Of a stretch of DNA of 23,845 nt, positions 15,401 through 22,737 are shown one piece after another (within the stretch, counting starts at the first letter, position 1; each line of letters opens with the position of its first letter). The DNA comes from an uncultured Collinsella sp. Its GTDB lineage: Bacteria; Actinomycetota; Coriobacteriia; Coriobacteriales; Coriobacteriaceae. Made by a program: the position numbers and the translations under genes. Location: positions 1 through 23,845 of the forward strand of contig UQIY01000033.1 in NCBI GenBank assembly GCA_900541195.1. Reading direction: 5' to 3'. The notes beneath the pieces were generated by a model. It had not been told where the DNA came from. It was given only the letters and a program-made list of their open reading frames with translations, and made no database searches.

Positions 15401-16037
15401 GCCCCGTTGAGCTCACCATGCGGCGAATGCGATCAATTTCGTCGCCGAAGAACTCGATGCGCACGGGCGCCTTCTCCTGCGCGGGGAACACCTCGACGGT
15501 GTCGCCGTGCACGCGGAACAGACCGGGCGCGTCGGCTGCGCCGGCATTGGTGTAGCCCATGCCCACCAGGCGCTGCGGCACCTCGTCAAAAGGAATCTCC
15601 TCGCCCACCGCAAAAGTGGTGGACTCCCAATAGCGACTCTCGACCGGCGGCACGCAACGCAGCAGCGCACGGGCCGAGGCGACCATAATGCAGTTATCCC
15701 CGCGCACGATGCGCCCCAGAGCCTCGCCGCGCTGGGCCACCACGGCGTCGTCGGGCGCCTGTTCGCGCCAAGGGTAGTCCTTGCGCTCGGGAAAGCGGCA
15801 CACGTGCGCCAGGCCCACATAGGCGGCAAGGCTGCGCGCAGCGCGATCGGCCGCGTCCTCGCCACTCACAATGTAGACCGTGGGGCGCGGGCGGCGCGCA
15901 AACTGGGCGGCCGCCATAAGCGTGCGGCCCGACTGCGACACAGCCAGCGTCACGTCCTCGCCGGCATCGAGCCCGGCCTCGACGGTCTGCAAGGCCTCGG
16001 CAGTGTAGAGCTGCGCGGCTATACGGTGAATGAGCAT
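12405..16037 (-). CDS. mfd: Transcription-repair coupling factor Mfd
   Basis: The 1210-residue protein is of typical family length or slightly long. It has an N-terminal UvrB-like module for UvrA binding, then an Ala-rich linker, then the RNA-polymerase interaction domain starting at FKPGDYVVHATHG (about 530). The RecG-like translocase has Walker A GDVGFGKTE (Lys689), a DEEQRFG box (Asp784), TLSATPIPRTM, and QLKGRVGRS. The C-terminal autoinhibitory domain follows. It removes stalled RNA polymerase from DNA lesions and recruits UvrA. The start is the ATG 5 bases after GGAGGAA; a TTG nine codons upstream has no Shine-Dalgarno. It lies downstream of nth, with a terminator-like hairpin between them. 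Confidence 0.97.
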   Translation of the reverse strand: MLIHRIAAQLYTAEALQTVEAGLDAGEDVTLAVSQSGRTLMAAAQFARRPRPTVYIVSGEDAADRAARSLAAYVGLAHVCRFPERKDYPWREQAPDDAVVAQRGEALGRIVRGDNCIMVASARALLRCVPPVESRYWESTTFAVGEEIPFDEVPQRLVGMGYTNAGAADAPGLFRVHGDTVEVFPAQEKAPVRIEFFGDEIDRIRRMVSSTGQTIGNEDSIEIFPCRELALTDDAVHNMHVALYRASQDDSKLAALLEMVDARIVTPELDRFLPVMYGQTVSPLAHVSGKALVVLSEPRSLFDDCLRAYEDIEARAGEAGIDRLDGLYVRAQQLDFGAQQRLNYVSLIRAGGAVTAELKIEQPAIAGSDNRFMTRIQEVVGKRYACVFAIPDRGARESMELTFGDEGITFEESLTAAPENAGVIGDHVRVAAADSADRAARQDAHAAIRERKADALNARSLEAGAAQAAAGAAVPTISRGRVTFVDAALPQGVVVPDANLAVFSIADLNARMDANRARSRRKVDITQITFPFKPGDYVVHATHGIALFSEIARQEVGGKERDYFLLEYADGDKLYVPLEQVDRITRYVGPDGDKPRLTRLNTADWTRATNKARKNAKKLAFDLVDLYTRRSSITGIACPPDTPEQIEMEESFPYDETRDQLEAIADIKADMEAPKPMDRLLCGDVGFGKTEVALRAAFKCVDSGRQVMVLCPTTILAQQHYETFFERFAPFGLEVEVLSRFRTPAQQKRALKAFAEGTIDVLIGTHRLLSADVNPKNLGLVIIDEEQRFGVQHKEQLKNLREQIDVLTLSATPIPRTMQMATSGVRDMSLITTPPTGRRPVIVHVGEYDPDVVSAAIRLEVGRGGQVYYVSNRVKTIDDAVARVHEAAPEARVGVAHGKMSPREVEDVMIEFATKKIDVLIATTIVESGIDNATANTLIIEDSQRLGLAQLYQLKGRVGRSATQAYAYFMFPGELPLTEEATARLTALSEFQDLGSGMRIAMRDLEIRGAGSLMGAEQHGNLSSVGFDLFTQMLGQAVAEARGDDDAGVEAASVGINLPADYFLSEEYLPAVDQRVLVYRKLAAAEDLESIDEVQEETEVAHGELPLAGLNLFNRARIRIRGERLGLESVTLSGGRITFLGVDVPKKVAFELKTRYGAVNFPKSRKLSVPYKAGAGAGSGLGRGLDANDGTGPVAAALMLLQQLGASDDD

Positions 16038-16061
16038 GCTGTTCCTCCGGCATTGCAACGC

Positions 16062-16090
16062 CAAAAGCCCGCCGAGGCAAGCTCGGCGGG
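16062..16090 (-). terminator. Rho-independent terminator after nth
   Basis: CCCGCCGAG (16068-16076) and CTCGGCGGG (16082-16090) form a perfect 9-bp stem with a 5-base loop, followed on the minus strand by CTTTTGG. It lies between the nth stop codon and the mfd start, only about 20 bases before the mfd Shine-Dalgarno, so it could also attenuate read-through into mfd. Confidence 0.65.
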
Positions 16091-16157
16091 TCGTACGTCA
16101 AAAGTCTTGATTGTCATGGTAGCGCATGAGGTGGGCACGCCAGCGCGCGCCGAACAG

Positions 16158-16823
16158 CTATCCCAAAACGCGCACGCTGGGGCACAAATCCGCCAGCGGG
16201 CACTCGTCGCACTTAGGTTTGCGGGCGTCGCAGATCTCGCGGCCAAAGGTAATCCACTGGTGGTTGACCGACTCCCAATACTCGTGCGGCAAAATCTTGA
16301 GCAGATCTTGCTCGGTCTTGAGCGGCTCCTTGGCATGCGTCTTGGGGCTCAACATCAGGCGGTGTGCGATGCGGTTGACGTGTGTATCGACCGCGATGCC
16401 CTCGACAATGCCAAACCCCACGTTGAGCACGATGTTCGCCGTTTTGCGCCCCACGCCCGGCAGCTTGACGAGCTCCTTCATGTCGGCCGGTACCTCGCCG
16501 CCGTAATCGGCGACGATTATCTGCGCGGCCTCCACGGCGTGCTTGGCCTTGCTCTTATAAAAGCCGAGCGACTTAATGGTATCCGCCACATCGGCCACGC
16601 TTGCCCCCGCCATGGCCTCGGGCGTGGGCCACTGGGAAAACAGCTTCGGCGTCACTTTGTTGACCTGTGCGTCGGTCGTCTGTGCCGAGAGCAGCACCGC
16701 GATGAGCAGCCTAAAGGGATTCTCGTGGTCCAAAAAGCACTCGACCGGGCCATAGCGACGGTTGAGGCGCTCGCACACCTCAACGGCGCGCTCGCGTTTG
16801 GCGGCATTGGTCTCGCGTGGCAT
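16158..16823 (-). CDS. nth: Endonuclease III (bifunctional DNA glycosylase/AP lyase)
   Basis: The 221-residue base-excision-repair enzyme has the helix-hairpin-helix LPGVGRKTA (121-129) with catalytic Lys127. Catalytic Asp146 lies in VDTHVNRI. The C-terminal [4Fe-4S] loop has the exact C-x6-C-x2-C-x5-C spacing (Cys198, 205, 208, 214). It should remove oxidised pyrimidines and nick abasic sites. The start is the ATG 5 bases after GAGGAG; longer in-frame readings enter the upstream ABC gene. It lies 64 bases downstream of the ABC transporter gene and may share its transcript. Confidence 0.97.
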   Translation of the reverse strand: MPRETNAAKRERAVEVCERLNRRYGPVECFLDHENPFRLLIAVLLSAQTTDAQVNKVTPKLFSQWPTPEAMAGASVADVADTIKSLGFYKSKAKHAVEAAQIIVADYGGEVPADMKELVKLPGVGRKTANIVLNVGFGIVEGIAVDTHVNRIAHRLMLSPKTHAKEPLKTEQDLLKILPHEYWESVNHQWITFGREICDARKPKCDECPLADLCPSVRVLG

Positions 16824-16887
16824 AACGACTCCTCGGCTCAGCGGAATTAACAAGCTTCTGGGCACGATTGTCCCACGTATGGGGTCT

Positions 16888-18690
16888 TTACGCCTCCAAA
16901 AATGCGCCGGTCTGGCGGCCCCACAGGCTTGCGTACTCGCCGCCCGCCTCGACAAGCTGCGCATGCGTACCGTCCTCGACAATCTCGCCGTCCGCCAGCA
17001 CCACGATGCGGTCGAGCGCCGCCACGGTGGACAGGCGATGTGCCACCACAATGGAGGTGCGGCCGCGCATCAGGTTCTCGAGCGCCTCCTGCACCAGCGC
17101 CTCGGACTCGCTGTCCAAGGCAGACGTCGCCTCGTCGAGCACCAGGATCGGCGCGTCGGTCAGAATAGCGCGGGCAATGGCCACGCGCTGGCGCTGGCCG
17201 CCCGAAAGCTTAACGCCACGCTCGCCCACCATGGTGTCAAAGCCACGGGGCAGGCGGTCGATAAACTCGGTCGCATTAGCTAAGCGAGCCGCCTCGCGGA
17301 TCTGCTCGTCGGTGGCGTCGGGGCGGCCGTAGGCGATATTCTCGCGAATGGAGCGATGGAACAGCAGCGCCTCCTGCGGCACGTAGGCAACCTGGCGGCG
17401 GAGACTCTGCTGCGTACAGCGCGAGACGTCCTGGCCGTCCACGAGCACGCGGCCGCCCTGTACGTCGTCCAGGCGCAGCAACAGCTTGGTGAGCGTCGTC
17501 TTGCCCGAACCCGATTTGCCCACCAGGCCCACGCGCTGGCCCGCCGCAACGTGAAGCGTCAGGTCGTCGAACACGCTCTCGCCTGCCGCGGCGTCACGGT
17601 ATGCAAAGCTCAGGTGCTCAAAATCAATCGCGCCCTCGCTTACTTTAAGCTCGGGAGCGTTCTCGTCGTCTGCCACCAGACGCGGCTCGTCCAGCACGCG
17701 CGTCATCTCGGCCGCATCACCGAGCGCGCGGTTGATGCGCTGCATCATGGAGCTTACGTAGTTCAGACGCATGGTGAGGTTGTACGTATAGGTAAAGATC
17801 ATGACGAGCGCGCCGGCAGAGATGCCAAACCACGCGTTGCCGCCCGCGACGAACACGCTCACCACGGCCATGGTAATGACGATAAGGCCCGAGGTCGTAA
17901 AGTTGCGCTGCATCATGGCGTGCATCGAAACCGTTTCGGCATCGCGCGCGGCGCGGTCAGCGGTATCGAACAGGTCGCGCTCAAAGTCCTCGCGCCCGCA
18001 AGTCTTGACGGCCAGGATGTTCGTGACCGCGTCGGACAGCACGCCCGACAGCTTGTTCTGAGCGGCGGACGTCGCGGCCGAAAGCGGCATGATGCGCTTG
18101 TACATAAGCCAGACAAACGCGATGTAGACGGCCATGATGCACACCAGGATCACGGTAAACGTCGGCACCACCGGGGCGAGCGCCGCCACCGTGCAGATGA
18201 CCGAGGTGATGGTGGGGATGAGCGAATACACCGTCACGTCGACCAGCCCCGTATAGCCGCCCATAAAACGGCTCGTCTGGCTCACGAGCGATCCGCCAAA
18301 GCGGCTGGTGTGAAATGTCATGGATTGATTGGAGAGCGTGTCGAAGCACAGGCGCGCCAGGTGATAGTTGCCCGCAATCTCGAGCTTGTAGACGGTGTAG
18401 TCCTGCAGCTTGGAGAGGATTTGGCCCACTAGGTTAACGAGCACGAGCGCCAGAATGTAAGGACCAAAGACCTCAAACACCTGGTCGCCTGCCACGGGAC
18501 CGGCCTGGACGCGGTCGACGATGAGGGCCATCACATAGGTGTTGGCAAACGTGAGCAAAAAGATGTAGCCCGCCGACGAGAACACCGAGAGAAAGACGAT
18601 CAGCGGCTGCGTGCGCGTGACGTCCCAAAAACGCTGCAGCGTGCGACGCACGGTGGAGCGTTTGAGCGGACTGGTGTTTCTCTGAGACAT
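16888..18690 (-). CDS. ABC transporter, fused membrane and ATPase half-exporter
   Basis: The 600-residue ABCB/MsbA-type exporter has a six-helix membrane domain (about 15-330) followed by a nucleotide-binding domain. The latter has Walker A VGKSGSGKTT (Lys397), the signature LSGGQ (495-499), Walker B ILVLDEATSALDS (Asp519, Glu520) and a His switch in VVAHRLST. All catalytic residues are present and there is no second half-transporter next to it, so it probably acts as a homodimer. Substrate class (lipid, peptide, drug) cannot be inferred. The start is the ATG 6 bases after AAAGGA. An upstream extension of 12 codons is possible but lacks a signal. Confidence 0.94.
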   Translation of the reverse strand: MSQRNTSPLKRSTVRRTLQRFWDVTRTQPLIVFLSVFSSAGYIFLLTFANTYVMALIVDRVQAGPVAGDQVFEVFGPYILALVLVNLVGQILSKLQDYTVYKLEIAGNYHLARLCFDTLSNQSMTFHTSRFGGSLVSQTSRFMGGYTGLVDVTVYSLIPTITSVICTVAALAPVVPTFTVILVCIMAVYIAFVWLMYKRIMPLSAATSAAQNKLSGVLSDAVTNILAVKTCGREDFERDLFDTADRAARDAETVSMHAMMQRNFTTSGLIVITMAVVSVFVAGGNAWFGISAGALVMIFTYTYNLTMRLNYVSSMMQRINRALGDAAEMTRVLDEPRLVADDENAPELKVSEGAIDFEHLSFAYRDAAAGESVFDDLTLHVAAGQRVGLVGKSGSGKTTLTKLLLRLDDVQGGRVLVDGQDVSRCTQQSLRRQVAYVPQEALLFHRSIRENIAYGRPDATDEQIREAARLANATEFIDRLPRGFDTMVGERGVKLSGGQRQRVAIARAILTDAPILVLDEATSALDSESEALVQEALENLMRGRTSIVVAHRLSTVAALDRIVVLADGEIVEDGTHAQLVEAGGEYASLWGRQTGAFLEA

Positions 18691-18765
18691 GGGCTTCCTT
18701 TCGCGTCTGATAGGGCGAAACGCCATTGTTGCACACTAAAGCGCACTTCAGGCAAGTGCGACGCG

Positions 18766-18798
18766 AAAAGCGCCCGCGCCCCGCGCTTGCGCAGGCGC
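18766..18798 (-). terminator. Rho-independent terminator after rmuC
   Basis: On the minus strand GCGCC-t-GCGC (18798-18789) pairs with GCGC-gg-GGCGC (18786-18776) around a 2-base turn. A short GGGCGC and a TTTT tract (18769-18766) follow. It is 18 bases past the rmuC stop codon. A further stem, CGCACTT (18742-18748) with AAGTGCG (18754-18760), lies between it and the ABC gene. Confidence 0.6.
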
Positions 18799-18815
18799 CC
18801 CGCCGTCAGATGGAG

Positions 18816-20171
18816 CTAGTCCTCGTCTTTTTGGTCTGCGAGCAGGCTCGCAGACGTAAGCCCCAAGATCTCGTCGGCCTCCTCGGCATCTTCCAGGGCG
18901 TCGATGTCCTTGAGCTTGCGCTCCATGGCGTTGGTGCGCGTGGTAATGATGCCCTCGACCGTTTTGCCCGCGGTCTCGATCTGCTGCTGGGCGCGGCGCA
19001 GCGCCTTTTGATAGCGCGGCAGCTCGGCCTTGACAGCGGAGAGCACGCGCAGTACATCGTCGGTGCGTTTTTGCAGCTTAAACGTTTGGTAACTCATCTG
19101 CAGGCTGTTGAGAATGGCCGCCATGGTGCTGGGGCCGGCAACGTTGACGTGATAGTCGCGGCCCAGGGTCTCGATAAGCCCGGGGCGGCTGACGACCTCG
19201 GCGTACAGTCCTTCAAACGGCACGAACATGATGCCAAAGTTGGTCGTTGCCGGCACACTCAGGTACTTCTCGCAGATGTCCTTTGCCTCGCGCTTGACCA
19301 TGGTGTCGAGCGTCTTTCGCGCAGCCGCCACGGCCTCCGCATCACCCGACTCCTGCGCGTCGAGCAAGTGCTCGTACGCGTCGCCCGGAAACTTGGAGTC
19401 AATCGGCAGCAGCACGGGGTCGCCCTCGTCCACCGGCAGCTTGACGGCAAACTCAACGCGCTCCGAGGCGCCGGGCTTGGTGGCGACGTTTTCCAGATAC
19501 TGGTCGGGTGTAAGAATGTCCGCCAGAATTGCACCCAGCTGCACCTCGCCCAAAATACCACGCGCCTTCACGTTGCCCAGCACGCGCTTAAGGTCGCCCA
19601 CGCCGGTGGCGATGGACTGCATGTCGCCCAGGCCCTTGTACACGACCTCGAGCTGGTCGCTCACCTGCTTAAACGATGCCGACAGGCGATCGTTGAGCGT
19701 GCGGGAGAGTTTCTCGTCCACCGTCGCGCGCATCTGATCGAGTTGCACGTTGTTGTCTTTGCGGATAGCACCCAGCTGGGCATCGACCGTCTCGCGCACC
19801 TTGTCCAGGCGGTGCTCGATGCCCTCGCGGTTAGCACCGAGCTGTTGGGCCGTCTCGCGGCGAAGGTCATCCATCCGGTCACCAGCTTGCGAAAACTCAC
19901 GTGCGATGGTCAGGTAACGTTGCTGCTCCACGGCCGCATCTGTCGTCTGCTGCTGCGCGATGGCGTTGGCCGTGCGGCGAGTTTCGGCCAGCGCGACGTT
20001 CAGGGCATCGAGCGCGTTGTTGGCCTGCTCGAGTGCTGCCAGCGTTTCCGCGCTACTGTCGCCACGCTCCCGCAACTCGGCACGCAGGCTCTTGAGTTGG
20101 AGGGCGCAAGCCGCAGCAACCCCCACCGCCACCAAGGCGATCACAACAAGCACAATATCAATAGCAGACAT
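18816..20171 (-). CDS. rmuC: DNA recombination protein RmuC
   Basis: The 451-residue protein starts with one membrane segment (about 4-24), then a long Gln/Ala/Glu-rich coiled coil (about 25-165) with repeated leucines. The conserved RmuC core follows, including VKARGILGEVQLGAILADIL, LLPIDSKFPGDAYEHLL (IDSK near 257-260) and VAGPSTMAAILNSLQM. RmuC is thought to limit inversions between short inverted repeats and has a nuclease-like core. The start is the ATG with GGAG 3 bases upstream. A GTG 11 codons earlier is possible but would put charged and aromatic residues before the membrane anchor. It follows the small membrane protein gene by 123 bases. Confidence 0.93.
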   Translation of the reverse strand: MSAIDIVLVVIALVAVGVAAACALQLKSLRAELRERGDSSAETLAALEQANNALDALNVALAETRRTANAIAQQQTTDAAVEQQRYLTIAREFSQAGDRMDDLRRETAQQLGANREGIEHRLDKVRETVDAQLGAIRKDNNVQLDQMRATVDEKLSRTLNDRLSASFKQVSDQLEVVYKGLGDMQSIATGVGDLKRVLGNVKARGILGEVQLGAILADILTPDQYLENVATKPGASERVEFAVKLPVDEGDPVLLPIDSKFPGDAYEHLLDAQESGDAEAVAAARKTLDTMVKREAKDICEKYLSVPATTNFGIMFVPFEGLYAEVVSRPGLIETLGRDYHVNVAGPSTMAAILNSLQMSYQTFKLQKRTDDVLRVLSAVKAELPRYQKALRRAQQQIETAGKTVEGIITTRTNAMERKLKDIDALEDAEEADEILGLTSASLLADQKDED

Positions 20172-20294
20172 AAACTCCGCCCAACAAACCCAATCGAGCA
20201 CCAATCAAAACCGCGATCAATCTTACCCCGCCACACGCACCGGGCGTCACATGGCAATCGGACAAATGGATTTTGGGCCACAGGTACTAAAACG

Positions 20295-20717
20295 CTAACT
20301 CTCCCAGCCGGCGCGGATGGTTGTTACGACATCGCTTAGGCGCTGGCCGAGAGCTGCCAAGTGCTGAAGCACCTCACTGGGCGAGGCGCCGTTGAGAATG
20401 CACGTGAGGGCATATGAGGCCAAGAAGATTGCCGCGAGCCCCAACGGAATCAGCACGATCATCGCCAGCGTACGCAGGCGCTGGGTCCAACGACGGCGAC
20501 GCGCACGACGCTTGTCGAACGCAAGCTCCTGCGCATATGAATCTTGCTGTACGGAATAGGCTCCTGGGTCCACCTCACCCGCAGACGATACCGCGGACGC
20601 AGCGTTTTGCGCAGGAGGCTGGACGGCCGCCCCCTGCATTTGCATCTCCATAAGCCGTTGCTGCTGGCGCAACATGCGCTCGGCTTGTTGCTGCGGGGTC
20701 TCAAGAAACAGATCCAT
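20295..20717 (-). CDS. Small hypothetical protein with one membrane segment
   Basis: A 140-residue protein of no family I recognise. The N-terminal 30 residues are rich in Gln and Met (for example QQQAERMLRQQQRLMEMQMQ) and probably helical. Residues 31-65 are disordered-looking (Ala/Pro/Ser/Gln), 69-80 are strongly basic (KRRARRRRWTQR), 84-108 form one membrane segment, and 109-140 are an amphipathic tail. The basic stretch before the hydrophobic segment predicts the N-terminus in the cytoplasm. A strong GAGGAGG ribosome binding site 6 bases before the ATG and minus-strand order with rmuC support it as real. Possible partner of RmuC by position only. Confidence 0.7.
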   Translation of the reverse strand: MDLFLETPQQQAERMLRQQQRLMEMQMQGAAVQPPAQNAASAVSSAGEVDPGAYSVQQDSYAQELAFDKRRARRRRWTQRLRTLAMIVLIPLGLAAIFLASYALTCILNGASPSEVLQHLAALGQRLSDVVTTIRAGWES

Positions 20718-20795
20718 GTTGGCCTCCTCAATCGGAGCATTCGACGCTCACGCCCAGCATCCCGCACCGCCAAGGCCACGGCAACGCAATCCGTA

Positions 20796-20824
20796 GCAAT
20801 AGCTGCAAAGTTTCTTGTTGACAA
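20796..20824 (-). promoter_or_regulatory. Possible promoter of the small membrane protein gene
   Basis: On the minus strand TTGTCA (20824-20819) is 17 bases before TATTGC (20801-20796). The -35 box is good and the -10 box is poor. It would give a leader of about 70 bases. Confidence 0.25.
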
Positions 20825-20970
20825 AAGCTGTCGAAAACCTCAACAACTCCCCTACCAGCACTTTCTCTGAGCTTTTTTATCGAATGATCTTTTGCCCTTC
20901 CGCCCTTACGCCAACCGACCAAAACCTAACCAAAAGCTTGACGAAAATTGTGAAGACAGGGACCCCACAC

Positions 20971-21000
20971 AAAAACGTGCCGCCCCAAAAGGGGCGGCAC
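20971..21000 (-). terminator. Rho-independent terminator of the rubrerythrin transcript
   Basis: GTGCCGCCCC (20977-20986) and GGGGCGGCAC (20991-21000) form a perfect 10-bp stem with a 4-base loop; the minus strand continues GTTTTTG. It is textbook in form, but lies 157 bases past the rubrerythrin stop, after the 29-bp inverted repeat. Confidence 0.9.
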
Positions 21001-21049
21001 ACAAACTTCTAATCAGCTTTTCAGTAACGAGCACGCGACGACCCGAAGC

Positions 21050-21135
21050 GGGCCGGGAGGGCCGGACTACCTTCCCTCAACGCGACCCTGCGAAGCCGTG
21101 AGCGAGGAGGGAAGGTAGTCCGGCCCTCCCGGCCC
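21050..21135. repeat. Perfect 29-bp inverted repeat with 28-base spacer
   Basis: The arms at 21050-21078 and 21107-21135 are exact reverse complements (outer ends GGGCCGGGAGG and CCTCCCGGCCC; inner ends CTTCCCTC and GAGGGAAG). It lies between the rubrerythrin stop codon and its terminator, and would form a very stable RNA hairpin on either strand. A palindromic repeat element is the simplest reading. Confidence 0.75.
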
Positions 21136-21156
21136 AGCTCACGCTAGCACCACGCG

Positions 21157-21696
21157 CTAGTAGTTCACCACCTGTTCCTCAAAGTACGCCTTCGGGTGGT
21201 TGCACACCGGGCATACCTCGGGCGCCTCGGCACCAACGTGCAGGTGCCCGCAGTTCAGGCACTTCCACACCTTCACGCCCTCACGCTCAAACACCTCGCC
21301 CGACTCGATGCGCTCGACGAGTTTGTTGTAGCGCTCCTCGTGGGCCTTCTCGACGGCGGCGACGCCACGGAACTTCTCGGCGATCTCGGCAAAGCCCTCC
21401 TCCTCGGCGGTCTTGGCGAACTCGTCGTACATCGTGGTCCACTCGTAGTTCTCGCCCGCGGCGGCGTCACGCAGGTTGTCCAGAGTGCCCGGAACGGCGC
21501 CGTCGTACAGATACTTAAACCACAGCTTGGCGTGCTCGGACTCGTTGCCCGCCGTCTCGGCAAAGATATTCGAGATCTGAACGTAGCCATCCTTCTTGGC
21601 CTTGGATGCATAGTAGCGATACTTGGTGTGTGCCTGGGACTCACCGGCAAAAGCAGTCTCGAGGTTCTTCTTGGTCTGAGAGTTCTCAAAATCCAT
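21157..21696 (-). CDS. rbr: Rubrerythrin
   Basis: The 179-residue protein has an N-terminal ferritin-like di-iron domain. Ligand-type residues are Glu19 in FAGESQAH, Glu52 with His55 in NESEHAKLW, and Glu117 with His119 in EKAHEERY. A C-terminal rubredoxin domain has C-x2-C pairs (Cys146/149 in WKCLNCG and Cys162/165 in VCPVCNHP). It reduces hydrogen peroxide in anaerobes. The ATG before GATTTTGAG is chosen, about 7 bases after AAGGGAAG; the in-frame extension of 7 codons begins inside the leader. It stands alone with its own terminator. Confidence 0.96.
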   Translation of the reverse strand: MDFENSQTKKNLETAFAGESQAHTKYRYYASKAKKDGYVQISNIFAETAGNESEHAKLWFKYLYDGAVPGTLDNLRDAAAGENYEWTTMYDEFAKTAEEEGFAEIAEKFRGVAAVEKAHEERYNKLVERIESGEVFEREGVKVWKCLNCGHLHVGAEAPEVCPVCNHPKAYFEEQVVNY

Positions 21697-21810
21697 AGGT
21701 GTACTTCCCTTCAACACGTGCCGCCCATAGGCTTTGAGCGACCTTGTCTTTAGGATGCCCTCAAGCCGCGAATTTAAACCTTACAATCCCGTTCTTCAGA
21801 TTTGAGCGGG

Positions 21811-22716
21811 CTACACACTCAACCAGCAATCGCCCTCGGCTCGGCAAAAGCCCTCGCGCTCCAGGTCAGCTAGAATGCCCGCGATCAAGTCGCACTCGAC
21901 CGGCCCGCGACCGGCTGCCGCTTCCATCTCGTTAACGCCCACCACGGCATCAGCAAGCGTAATCCCCGCCGGCTGCCCATCGCGCGCTGCCAACAACATA
22001 CGCACGATATGCGCGCGCTTTTGGCGGCGCGAGCCCTCAAACTTGGACTGACGACTATAGCCCGCCGACCGCCTGGACGGATTGGGCAGTGTCTTTTTAA
22101 GATACGCGCCGTAATCCAGCAATGCGTAATACCACGCGCGCGGCGTGTCGGCATCGTCTTGAGGCGCGGCAAAGGGCGCGATCTCGTCCGCCGCCGCACC
22201 GGGGGCCGCCGGACAGGCAGCTTGGATCAGCGGCACCAGCTCGCGATCGGGAACGGCCGGCACATCGGGAAAGAAATGATGCAAAAAGACCGTGCGCACA
22301 TTGGTCTCCAAATACACGCCCGGAAGATCGAATGCAAACGAACGGATGCCCTGCGCCGTTGCCGGGCCAATGCCGGGCAGAGCGACCAAGTCACGCGTCT
22401 CGCGCGGAAACTCCCCATCCCAGTCCTCTACAACGCACTGTGCAGCCCTGTGAAGCGCCAAGGCGCGGCGATTATAGCCCATCCCCTGCCACGCATCCAA
22501 GACATCGGAAGGGACAGCCTGAGCGAGCGCCTGAACAGTCGGAAAGCGATCGAGCCACGCCGGCATACGCGTCTCCACGCGCGGCACCTGCGTCTGCTGC
22601 AGCATGACCTCGGAGAGCCAGATGATATACGGGTCGTGCGTTCGGCGCCACGGAAGGTCGCGATAACGCAAGACCCCTTCCGAACGAATCATCGAACGAA
22701 AGGGGTCCTGAATCAT
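21811..22716 (-). CDS. MutY-like HhH-GPD DNA glycosylase lacking the Fe-S cluster
   Basis: The 301-residue protein has the MutY adenine-glycosylase core. WLSEVMLQQTQV places catalytic Glu36 exactly where E. coli MutY has Glu37. The helix-hairpin-helix is LPGIGPATA (113-121). The residue matching catalytic Asp138 is Glu137 in YLETNVRTV. The four cysteines of the [4Fe-4S] loop are absent; a basic stretch, NPSRRSAGYSRQSKFEG (212-228), follows instead, then a short helical C-terminal domain and no MutT-like 8-oxoG domain. I recall Fe-S-free relatives in other Gram-positives, but the specificity of this clade is unclear. AAGGAG lies 7 bases before the ATG. It is 21 bases downstream of the Rrf2 gene, so likely co-transcribed. 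Confidence 0.85.
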   Translation of the reverse strand: MIQDPFRSMIRSEGVLRYRDLPWRRTHDPYIIWLSEVMLQQTQVPRVETRMPAWLDRFPTVQALAQAVPSDVLDAWQGMGYNRRALALHRAAQCVVEDWDGEFPRETRDLVALPGIGPATAQGIRSFAFDLPGVYLETNVRTVFLHHFFPDVPAVPDRELVPLIQAACPAAPGAAADEIAPFAAPQDDADTPRAWYYALLDYGAYLKKTLPNPSRRSAGYSRQSKFEGSRRQKRAHIVRMLLAARDGQPAGITLADAVVGVNEMEAAAGRGPVECDLIAGILADLEREGFCRAEGDCWLSV

Positions 22717-22737
22717 AGCTATACTCCTTATGCGGCG

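Larger units (their letters stand above)
20718..21156. other. 439-base gene-free stretch between rubrerythrin and the small membrane protein gene
   Basis: The right part holds the 29-bp inverted repeat (21050-21135), the middle a strong rubrerythrin terminator (20971-21000), and the left an AT-richer stretch (20810-20970) with a possible promoter for the next gene. No coding frame with a credible ribosome binding site is present. Confidence 0.6.

Noticed and set aside
18726..20339. Plus-strand open frame (537 codons) opposite rmuC
   Set aside because: Mirror of the rmuC codon pattern; no ribosome binding site and no domain.
20728..20922. Possible 64-codon minus-strand gene upstream of the small membrane protein
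   Set aside because: No ribosome binding site and no similarity; the region reads better as a leader with a possible promoter.
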